Source: Bacteroidota bacterium
GTDB lineage: Bacteria > Bacteroidota > Bacteroidia > Bacteroidales > Tannerellaceae
DNA: 64,000 nt
Reading direction: 5' to 3'
Assembly (NCBI GenBank): GCA_023429375.1
Contig: JAEYVY010000007.1
Location: 434,001-498,000 of the forward strand
Shown: piece after piece, positions 46,576 through 53,031 of the stretch
How positions within the stretch are numbered: the first letter of the stretch is position 1
How the letters are laid out: every line of letters begins with the position of its first letter
Notes under the pieces: model-generated
What the model saw: only the letters and a program-made list of their open reading frames with translations
Told to the model about the DNA's origin: nothing
The model's database searches: none
Made by a program: the position numbers and the translations under genes

Positions 46576-48225
46576 TTATTTGTCTTTATCACGAATTTCC
46601 ACTCGGCGTATCTTACCACTGATTGTTTTAGGCAGTTCGTCGACGAATGAAATGATACGTGGATATTTGTAAGGGGCGGTTACCTTTTTCACATGATCTT
46701 GCAATTCCTTGATCAACTCTTCACCCGCCTTGTTTTTGTATTCTTTAGAGAGCACGATGGTTGCTTTGACAACCTGTCCGCGAATCTCGTCCGGTACACC
46801 TGTAATGGCACATTCAACAACCGCCTTATGAAGCATCAATGCGCTTTCAACCTCAAATGGACCGATTCTGTAGCCCGAACTTTTAATTACGTCGTCTACA
46901 CGCCCTACAAACCAATAGTAGCCGTCCTCATCTCTCCAAGCCACATCGCCTGTATGATACACATCGTCATGCCATACCTTATGGGTCAATTCCGGATCAC
47001 GATAATATCCTTTAAAAAGTCCTACGGGTTTGCTCTTAGACGTTCGAATCACGATTTCACCTTGTTCACCGTCTTCAGCAGGTGTGCCGTCCGGACGTAT
47101 TAGGTCGATATCGTATTGTGGATTAGGTACTCCCATTGAGCCGGGCTTGGGGTTCATCCAAGGGAATGTTGCTATCGTAAGCGTAGTCTCCGTCTGTCCG
47201 AATCCCTCCATCAAACGAACGCCCGTAAGCTTGAGGAACGTTTCGTAAACCACAGGGTTGAGCGCTTCTCCGGCTATCGTGCAATACATCAATGACGAAA
47301 GATCATACTTGGTCAGGTCTTCACGGATAAGGAAGCGGAAGATGGTAGGAGGAGCGCACAAGGAGGTGATCTTGTACTTTTGAATCATCTCCAACATAGC
47401 CGATGGCGTAAACTTGTCGTGGTCATACACAAAGACGTTTGCGCCTGCGATCCATTGGCCGTAGAGCTTTCCCCAAACAGCTTTGCCCCAGCCTGTATCA
47501 GCAATGGTCATGTGCAAACTGTCTTCTTTCAAATTGTGCCAGTAGCTTGCCGTCACAATATGGCCCAGGGGATAGGTGAAGTCATGAGCCACCATCTTGG
47601 GGTTGCCCGTTGTGCCCGACGTAAAGTACATAAGCGAAATATCATCGTTGCTGTTCCTTTCCGGGCGGATAAATTCTTTTGCTTCAGAAATGCCTTGATG
47701 AAAATCGCAGAACCCTTCCGGGATATAAGGTCCAACGGAAACGACTGTTTCCAACGAAGGCGATTCCGGCATAGCATCCGTAATATGACGGCAGATTTCC
47801 TCTTCACCGGCACAGACAATCATCTTAATATCGGCTGCGTTATTGCGGTAGATGATATCTTTCTTTGTGAGTAGGTGTGTAGCCGGAATCACTACGGCTC
47901 CAATCTTATGCAGGGCGATGATTGAAAACCAAAACTCATATCTTCTTTTCAAGATGAGCATGACTTTGTCTCCCTTGCCGATTCCGAGCGATTGGAAGTA
48001 GGAGGCTGTCTGATCAGAGAATCGTTTGATATCGGCAAACGTAAAATCGATATGCAGACCCTTGTCGTTGGTCCAGCACAAAGCCTTTTTGTCGGGCTCA
48101 GTTTCGGCCCAGGCATCCACAATGTCGTATCCGAAATTAAAGTTTTCGGGCACGTTTATTCTGAAATTCTTTATGAAATCTTCCTGAGAGGAGAAAGATG
48201 TCTGATTGATATATTTTTCCAACAT
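46576..48225 (-). CDS. AMP-dependent acyl-CoA synthetase
   Basis: 549-residue adenylate-forming ligase. The AMP-binding P-loop is YFTSGTTGNPKM, the adenine-binding motif GEALNP and YHTGDVAWRDEDGYYW follow, then GYRIGPFEVE and the C-terminal catalytic lysine in KTISGKIRR. It resembles the medium-chain acyl-CoA/propionyl-CoA group rather than Acs. The XRE-cupin regulator gene lies 21 bases upstream and proB 7 bases downstream, so the operon joins a fatty- or short-chain-acid activating enzyme with proline and arginine synthesis. Substrate unknown. Confidence 0.9.
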   Translation of the reverse strand: MLEKYINQTSFSSQEDFIKNFRINVPENFNFGYDIVDAWAETEPDKKALCWTNDKGLHIDFTFADIKRFSDQTASYFQSLGIGKGDKVMLILKRRYEFWFSIIALHKIGAVVIPATHLLTKKDIIYRNNAADIKMIVCAGEEEICRHITDAMPESPSLETVVSVGPYIPEGFCDFHQGISEAKEFIRPERNSNDDISLMYFTSGTTGNPKMVAHDFTYPLGHIVTASYWHNLKEDSLHMTIADTGWGKAVWGKLYGQWIAGANVFVYDHDKFTPSAMLEMIQKYKITSLCAPPTIFRFLIREDLTKYDLSSLMYCTIAGEALNPVVYETFLKLTGVRLMEGFGQTETTLTIATFPWMNPKPGSMGVPNPQYDIDLIRPDGTPAEDGEQGEIVIRTSKSKPVGLFKGYYRDPELTHKVWHDDVYHTGDVAWRDEDGYYWFVGRVDDVIKSSGYRIGPFEVESALMLHKAVVECAITGVPDEIRGQVVKATIVLSKEYKNKAGEELIKELQDHVKKVTAPYKYPRIISFVDELPKTISGKIRRVEIRDKDK

Positions 48226-48246
48226 GAGCTTGTTATCTGTTGATTC

Positions 48247-48801
48247 TTATAAAATAATAGCAAGAAACCGGACCTCTTTATTGTCGAGGGCTTTCATACC
48301 ATGAGGCAGCTTAGAATTAAAATAGATACAGTCTCCTTCCTCAAGGATCAGGTCTTTTCCGTTGATCTGGATGAGCATACGCCCACTGATCACGAGATTA
48401 AATTCTTGTCCGTCATGCGTATTGATATGGATAGGTTCTCCCTCTGGTTTGGGATGAACGGTAACGATAAACGGGTCCGCCTTTCTGTCGCTGAAACCCA
48501 TGGCTAACGATTGATATTTATAAGCCTTAACCCTTTCTACCACTTCCCCTTTACCCTTGCGAGTAATGAAATAGGAATTCATCTTGGGTTCACTGCCAAA
48601 CATAAGCGTTGTTAGTTCGATATTATACGTTTGTGCAATCTGATGCAGCACACTTACAGAAATATCAACTTCTCCACTTTCGAGCAGAAGATACTGTTCC
48701 TTACTTAAATTGCATGCTTTTGCAATTTCTTCAGGACTGATATCCAAAGCCTCTCTAAGGCCGGTCAGTCGCTTGGCAATTTGTTTGATCTGTTCGTTCA
48801 T
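48247..48801 (-). CDS. XRE-cupin transcription regulator
   Basis: 184 residues: an N-terminal helix-turn-helix XRE domain (residues about 8-62, SPEEIAKACNLSKEQYLLLESG) and a C-terminal cupin barrel (FNLVISGRMLIQINGKDLILEEGDCIYFNSKLPHGM). Such proteins sense a small ligand through the cupin and commonly sit beside an acyl-CoA or acetyl-CoA synthetase gene, as here. Probably autoregulated: a palindrome ATGATATCAT lies 20 bases before its ATG, just after the -7 box. Confidence 0.9.
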   Translation of the reverse strand: MNEQIKQIAKRLTGLREALDISPEEIAKACNLSKEQYLLLESGEVDISVSVLHQIAQTYNIELTTLMFGSEPKMNSYFITRKGKGEVVERVKAYKYQSLAMGFSDRKADPFIVTVHPKPEGEPIHINTHDGQEFNLVISGRMLIQINGKDLILEEGDCIYFNSKLPHGMKALDNKEVRFLAIIL

Positions 48802-48821
48802 TTTTATGTGTGTTCAATAAC

Positions 48822-48831
48822 ATGATATCAT
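48822..48831. promoter_or_regulatory. Perfect palindrome, possible XRE-cupin operator
   Basis: ATGATATCAT sits between the -7 box (48833-48840) and the ATG of the regulator gene, overlapping the predicted transcription start, an ideal place for an autorepressor. Confidence 0.4.
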
Positions 48832-48832
48832 A

Positions 48833-48840
48833 CAAAGATA
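48833..48840 (-). promoter_or_regulatory. -7 promoter element of the XRE-proBA-argF' operon
   Basis: TATCTTTG on the minus strand, 32 bases before the XRE-cupin ATG. Confidence 0.55.
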
Positions 48841-48988
48841 TAGATAAAACCATAGGAGATACTAAAAAGGCAATAAATCTTTCAATATGAAAGCGTTTTG
48901 TGGGATGTGTATGACTAATGTATATATTGGTGTGTTTTCATTCAAATAAATAGGAGGGTTGTCTTTTCTTGTTTCATTCAAAAACATA

Positions 48989-48996
48989 TATCTTTG
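48989..48996 (+). promoter_or_regulatory. -7 promoter element of the divIC-like gene
   Basis: TATCTTTG lies 17 bases before the ATG at 49014; a TTTCTTG at 48964-48970 is near the -33 position. It rules out the upstream in-frame TTG at 48969 as the start. Confidence 0.5.
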
Positions 48997-49013
48997 TCAA
49001 AAACAATTTCCCG

Positions 49014-49313
49014 ATGGGTATTAAGAGTATATACACGAATTATTTGTCTAAGTTGAACCCGTATGTAGTAGTTACGATCGGCTTCTTGGCCCTTACCTTT
49101 GTGGCAGGAGACAGTAATCTGTATAAGCGTTACCAGTACGACGAGAAAATCCGTGAACTGGAAAACGAAATCAAGTATTATCAGGAAGAAATTCTCATCA
49201 ACCAAGAGAAACTCAACAATCTCCATACCGACAAAGAAGGATTGGAACGCTTTGCCCGTGAAGAATATTTCATGAAGAAGGCAGATGAAGACATCTTTAT
49301 AATTAAGGACTAA
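49014..49313 (+). CDS. Septum formation initiator, DivIC/FtsB-like
   Basis: 99-residue bitopic protein: short cytoplasmic tail, a membrane helix (PYVVVTIGFLALTFVAG), then a coiled coil (DEKIRELENEIKYYQEEILI) and the LERFAREEYFMKK motif typical of the DivIC/FtsB group. It acts in the divisome core between FtsL and FtsQ. It shares a plus-strand unit with the membrane protein 4 bases downstream. Confidence 0.88.
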   Translation: MGIKSIYTNYLSKLNPYVVVTIGFLALTFVAGDSNLYKRYQYDEKIRELENEIKYYQEEILINQEKLNNLHTDKEGLERFAREEYFMKKADEDIFIIKD

Positions 49314-49317
49314 CCCT

Positions 49318-49656
49318 ATGAACCATCAATTCAGAACAGGAATTTTCGTTGTTTCCGCTATTTTATTATTGGCTGGTGCTGCATTATATATCGTAAATCA
49401 GACTATCGCACCTTACCTGTTTGCCGTTGGTGCAGCCGGGCTGACACTTTGTTATGCCACCCAATCGGATAAGGAGAAAGACTTGCGTAAACGGAGATTG
49501 CAACGATATAACCTGATTGCCGGGTTTTTGATGATTGCTGCCTCGATGCTCATGTTTAACAATCGCAACGAATGGATTCTCTGTTTGAGCATCTCTGCTT
49601 TTCTGCAGCTCTACGCCTCATTTGTATATCCCAAAGACGAAAAGAAAGACAATTAA
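49318..49656 (+). CDS. Four-helix membrane protein, unknown
   Basis: 112 residues with about four hydrophobic segments (residues 8-26, 30-44, 62-80 and 85-103) joined by a basic loop (SDKEKDLRKRRLQR). It starts 4 bases after the divIC-like gene, in the same unit. I do not recognise a family with certainty, though Bacteroidales genomes commonly have such a protein after divIC. Confidence 0.75.
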   Translation: MNHQFRTGIFVVSAILLLAGAALYIVNQTIAPYLFAVGAAGLTLCYATQSDKEKDLRKRRLQRYNLIAGFLMIAASMLMFNNRNEWILCLSISAFLQLYASFVYPKDEKKDN

Positions 49657-49700
49657 TTCGCTTTAAAACCGACTTCGAGAAGGGACGTCTTTTTATAGCC

Positions 49701-49886
49701 GACATCTCGATGTTGTATCTCCTTGAATATCAAAGAGAAAAAGCGTCTCGATGAAAATAAAAAAACACCCCGAACGTTTTAAAAAAACATCCCTATGCTT
49801 TTTAAAAACGTTCGGGATGTTTTTTTTGAATGGTATTGATAATTGAAAATCAACGAAACATCATCCCAAAATTGACATCGAGATGT
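49701..49886. repeat. Intergenic palindromic element with internal hairpin
   Basis: ACATCTCGATGT (49702-49713) and its inverted copy ACATCGAGATGT (49875-49886) flank a long hairpin. Its arms, 49761-49780 and 49804-49825, pair over about 20 bases (CCCCGAACGTTTT against AAAACGTTCGGG). The T-run after the right arm makes it a terminator for the divIC-like unit as well. The whole element fills the gap before the DUF5715 gene. Confidence 0.55.
49761..49828. terminator. Bidirectional terminator-like hairpin
   Basis: Left arm 49761-49780, right arm 49804-49825, loop of about 22 bases, A-run before and T-run after. Lies 105 bases after the membrane protein gene. Confidence 0.65.
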
Positions 49887-49957
49887 GCCATTTGTAGAGT
49901 CTGATTGCTCTTTATGCTACTTTTCTCTACTTTTGTCCCAGCAAAAAACAAGTTGAG

Positions 49958-50602
49958 ATGAATAGATTGGTAGGTATTATTTGTTTTGTTAGTGTTGTGA
50001 TGATTCTTTCAGTTTCGTGTGGAGAGAAGCGAGGTGATCTAAAGCCCATCCGGTTTACCGGTAGCTATAACCGTGATTTCAATGATTTAAATGATAAACA
50101 TCTCGCTGCAGCCAAAGAGTTAGGTATCAAGCCTGTTGCCTCGCGCGAAGAAGCCAAACACGCCACCCGTAAGATGAAGGAGATCAAGACGAATAAATAC
50201 TACGAGCTTGAAGACCTCACGCATTCCATTCCCTTTCTAGTGTCCGAGGCAGAGCAACTTTTAGAAGATATCGGGCGCAACTTCCAAGATTCGCTCTATA
50301 ATTTGAATGCACCGCTTTATAAGATTAAGGTAACGAGTGTAACCCGTACCGTTGAAGATATATCAAAACTACGCAAGAGGAATGTCAACTCATCAGAAAA
50401 TTCGGCCCATAGATATGGTACGACCTTCGATATTTCATGGAACCGCTATACGAAGATAAAAGAAAAAGACCCGCTCAATTTAGACAAAGAACAGTTAAAA
50501 CTCGTCCTAGCCACCGTACTTCGTGACCTGCAGCGCTCAGGACGTTGCTACATCAAACACGAACGCAAACAAGGGTGTTTCCATATTACGGTTAGGAAGT
50601 AA
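49958..50602 (+). CDS. DUF5715 lipoprotein, peptidase M15-like
   Basis: 214 residues with a lipoprotein signal (lipobox LSVSC, Cys21). The C-terminal half has SAHRYGTTFDISW (H-x6-D) and a final CFHITVRK, the zinc-ligand layout (His, Asp, His) of M15-type D-Ala-D-Ala carboxypeptidases such as VanY. This fits DUF5715, a Bacteroidetes family. A cell-wall peptidase role is therefore plausible but unproven. It stands alone after the palindromic element. Confidence 0.75.
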   Translation: MNRLVGIICFVSVVMILSVSCGEKRGDLKPIRFTGSYNRDFNDLNDKHLAAAKELGIKPVASREEAKHATRKMKEIKTNKYYELEDLTHSIPFLVSEAEQLLEDIGRNFQDSLYNLNAPLYKIKVTSVTRTVEDISKLRKRNVNSSENSAHRYGTTFDISWNRYTKIKEKDPLNLDKEQLKLVLATVLRDLQRSGRCYIKHERKQGCFHITVRK

Positions 50603-50754
50603 TATTTGTTTGATTATCTATTCCTATTTATCTGATTTAATATCTAGATTTATAATGAATATAGTCCAATTTTTCATTATGGCTATTTTGGTTTTGGGAA
50701 GGATATTTAATATGTAATGGTATAAGAGAAAAATAAGAGACTGAATACATCATT

Positions 50755-50955
50755 GTGAATGCGGATGCTTCACTAAGACACGTTGCACGCCATTCGTTTG
50801 CCACCCTCGCTCTAAGCTATGGTATGTCTATAGAACCAGTCAGCAAAATATTAGGTCATAATCAAATCAGAACGACACAGATATATGCTAAAGTCACTGA
50901 AGAGAAAATAGCTAAAGAAATGATTGCTTTCAAAAATAGAAAGAAAAAAGCCTAA
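50755..50955 (+). pseudogene. C-terminal fragment of a tyrosine recombinase
   Basis: 66 codons matching the last third of a phage/conjugative-element integrase: LRHVARHSFATL (H-x-x-R), ILGHNQIRTTQIYAKV (His and nucleophile Tyr) and a basic tail. The SAM-like and first catalytic segments (Arg I, Lys) are missing, so it is inactive. The upstream 150 bases are AT-rich without coding matches. First sign of the decayed mobile DNA at 50.7-53.0 kb. Confidence 0.8.
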
Positions 50956-50995
50956 CATACAATAATATACAATAGCCTTATCTGATTTCAATTTG

Positions 50996-51029
50996 CAGTT
51001 GTCAAGGGATTCTTGACAACTGTTTTTTT
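50996..51029 (+). terminator. Intrinsic terminator after the integrase fragment
   Basis: CAGTTGTCAAG and CTTGACAACTG form a perfect 11-pair stem with loop GGATT, followed by seven T. Confidence 0.88.
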
Positions 51030-51093
51030 GTAGTAAAACGCAGAAGTAAGACTCATAAAAAACAACTTTAGAATATAAAAGTGTGTTGTTTTG

Positions 51094-51187
51094 CATAAAT
51101 TTGTAGGGTAAAAGTGTATATTTGTTCATAAAGTCATAGGGTAAAAGTGTATATTTGCCCATAAAGTCGTAGGGTGAAAATGTAAAC
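51094..51187 (+). repeat. Three tandem 33-base repeats before the AAA ATPase gene
   Basis: Units at 51094-51126, 51127-51159 and 51160-51187 (last one shortened) share CATAAA, then TAGGGTAAAAGTGTA. The first two also contain TATATTTG, a perfect -7 box (51117-51124 and 51150-51157). A weaker, partial unit precedes the first. The array lies 22 bases before the ATPase ATG, so it is the gene's promoter region and could be a binding site array. Confidence 0.75.
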
Positions 51188-51208
51188 AAAAAAGAAATAA
51201 CCAAATAT

Positions 51209-52522
51209 ATGAGAAGAACAGCATTAAGTTTCTTGCAGAAATGGAAACAAAAAAGGACACGAAAACCTCTTATTATAAGAGGTGCTCGCCAAGTTGGTAA
51301 AACTTGGTTAATGAAAGAATTTGCCAAAACCGAATATGAGAATTTCGCCTATATAAACTTTGAAGACAATCAACAGCTAAAAACACTATTTTTAAACGAT
51401 TTCGATATACCTCGTATTTTATTAGCTATCCAGATCGCAACAGGAATAAAACCAGAGCCAAACAAAACACTGATTATATTTGATGAAATTCAAGAAGCTG
51501 AAAGAGCTTTAACTTCATTGAAATATTTTAAAGAAAATGCTCCCGAATATCATCTTGTAGCAGCAGGTTCTTTACTGGGAATTGCATTACATGAAAATAC
51601 GGCTTTTCCAGTGGGCAAAGTTGAGTTCCTCGATTTATATCCTCTAAGTTTTACTGAATTTTTAGAAGCATTAGGTGAACATGATTTGAATAATCTGATT
51701 AAAACCGAACAGTGGGTAATGATAAACACCTTTAAAACAAAGTATATAGAGCGACTAAAGCAATATTACTATGTGGGAGGTATGCCCGAGGTTGTTTCAA
51801 GCTATGCAATTAATCAGGATTTTAGCGAAGTACGTCAAATTCAGCAACAGATACTCAATTCATACGAACAGGATTTCTCAAAACATGCTCCCACAGATGT
51901 CGTTCCACGCATCCGCATGGTCTGGAATTCTGTACCTGCACAATTATCGAAAGAAAATCGTAAATTTATCTATGGCTTGATAAAACAAGGAGCAAGAGCT
52001 AAAGAATTTGAATTAGCTTTAGCTTGGTTAATGGATTGTGGTTTAATACATAAAATCAATAGAGTATCTAAACCAGCCTTACCATTGAAAGCCTATGAAG
52101 ATATGGGAGCTTTTAAACTGTATCTGCTTGATATAGGTTTGCTGGGAGCGATGGCAAACCTTGATGTGAAAACCTTGCTTGATGGTAATCTGATTTTTAC
52201 CGAGTTCAAAGGAGCTTTAACCGAACAGTATGTTTTGCAACAATTGGTTACAGATGCGGAAATCTCAATTTTCTATTGGTCGTCGGAAAAATCAGATGGA
52301 GAAATAGATTTACTGATACAGTACCAAAATGAGATTGTTCCGATAGAAGTAAAAGCAGCTGAAAATCTTCAGGCAAAAAGCTTACGGGCTTTTGCCGAAA
52401 AAAACAAATCCAAAATGGCTATACGGACTTCTATGTCAGATTTCAGAGAAGAAACATGGTTGACAAACTTACCTTTATATGCTATCAATGAATTGACAGG
52501 ATATCTCGAATCAAAAAAGTAA
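51209..52522 (+). CDS. AAA ATPase with DUF4143 domain
   Basis: 437 residues. The N-terminal AAA_14 domain has Walker A GARQVGKT (residues 25-32) and Walker B IIFDEIQE (89-96). The C-terminal DUF4143 region contains DGEIDLLI and PIEVKA (D367, E380, K382), spaced as in PD-(D/E)XK nucleases, although the function of this part is unproven. Family members are numerous in Bacteroidetes and archaea, often found in variable regions, with unknown role. It lies alone between a decayed integrase and an IS fragment, behind a tandem-repeat promoter region. Confidence 0.85.
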   Translation: MRRTALSFLQKWKQKRTRKPLIIRGARQVGKTWLMKEFAKTEYENFAYINFEDNQQLKTLFLNDFDIPRILLAIQIATGIKPEPNKTLIIFDEIQEAERALTSLKYFKENAPEYHLVAAGSLLGIALHENTAFPVGKVEFLDLYPLSFTEFLEALGEHDLNNLIKTEQWVMINTFKTKYIERLKQYYYVGGMPEVVSSYAINQDFSEVRQIQQQILNSYEQDFSKHAPTDVVPRIRMVWNSVPAQLSKENRKFIYGLIKQGARAKEFELALAWLMDCGLIHKINRVSKPALPLKAYEDMGAFKLYLLDIGLLGAMANLDVKTLLDGNLIFTEFKGALTEQYVLQQLVTDAEISIFYWSSEKSDGEIDLLIQYQNEIVPIEVKAAENLQAKSLRAFAEKNKSKMAIRTSMSDFREETWLTNLPLYAINELTGYLESKK

Positions 52523-52540
52523 GTAAATTAGTCATGGATA

Positions 52541-52930
52541 TCCTAACTAAAATTGGACAAAAAGTTAAGCGACATTTTTATTGTTTTGTATTCTGTATTG
52601 CTCATTAAATTCATCGATGGTTTGACAGTTCAGATATGAATGTCTTCTTTGCTTTCTGCACCAGACTTCTATGTATTCAAAGATAGCTAATCTCATCTGT
52701 TTTTTATCCATCAATTTATAGCCATATAATAACTCTGTTTTCAATGATTTGAAGAAGGATTCAGCTACTGCATTGTCCCGGCAGTTTCCTTTTTTACTCA
52801 TGGATTGGATTAGGTTATATGACTTCAGGGTATTAACTGTAGCCTTGGCTGCATATTGTACTCCTCTGTCTGAATGAAAGATCATGTTCTCTTGAAAAGG
52901 GATATATGTGTAAAACGAATGCGTTTAAAT
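52541..52930 (-). mobile_element. Remnant of an IS3-family element
   Basis: Only the 3' part of an IS3-type element remains: the C-terminal half of the DDE transposase (52565-52885) plus a short end region that may be its right terminus (TAACTAAAATTGGACAAAAA, 52546-52565). In-frame similarity to the transposase extends a little beyond the first ATG and stops near 52930. No left end and no target duplication could be identified. Confidence 0.65.
52565..52885 (-). pseudogene. Truncated IS3-family transposase OrfB
   Basis: 106 codons of the rve integrase core: IFHSDRGVQYA carries the second catalytic Asp and DNAVAESFFKSLKTE the catalytic Glu; the last part is the usual YRRQRRHSYLN-like tail (WCRKQRRHSYL). 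The first Asp and the N-terminal half are absent, so it cannot act alone. Confidence 0.85.
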
Positions 52931-52984
52931 AAATACTATATGAATTCATTCTGATATATTTTGATTCTATTGAATTCTGAAAAG

Positions 52985-53018
52985 TGGAGCTGGAGGGATA
53001 CGAACCCTAGTCCTAAAC
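52985..53018 (-). other. tmRNA 3'-end-like fragment, candidate attachment-site scar
   Basis: Read on the minus strand, GTTTAGGACTAGGGTTCG then TATCCCTCCAGCTCCA matches the 3' end of ssrA (in E. coli: GGAC, a GGG-TTC-CCC T-arm, CAGCTCCA). No 5' half (GGGGCTG) is nearby. T-loop position 58 is T instead of the usual A, which suggests decay. Integrative elements often insert at the tmRNA 3' end and leave such a copy at their far border. The fragment begins 14 bases after the stop of the deacetylase-LamG gene. Confidence 0.55.
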
Positions 53019-53031
53019 AGTATTTGTCCTG

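Noticed and set aside
51094..51187. CRISPR-like array
   Set aside because: The 33-base units are directly adjacent with no spacers, only three copies, and lie in a promoter.
50851..51327. Minus-strand open frame with an 11-residue repeat (LLPYDFMNKYT)
   Set aside because: The repeat is only the translation of the 33-base tandem units, and the frame overlaps the integrase fragment and the ATPase start; no family match.
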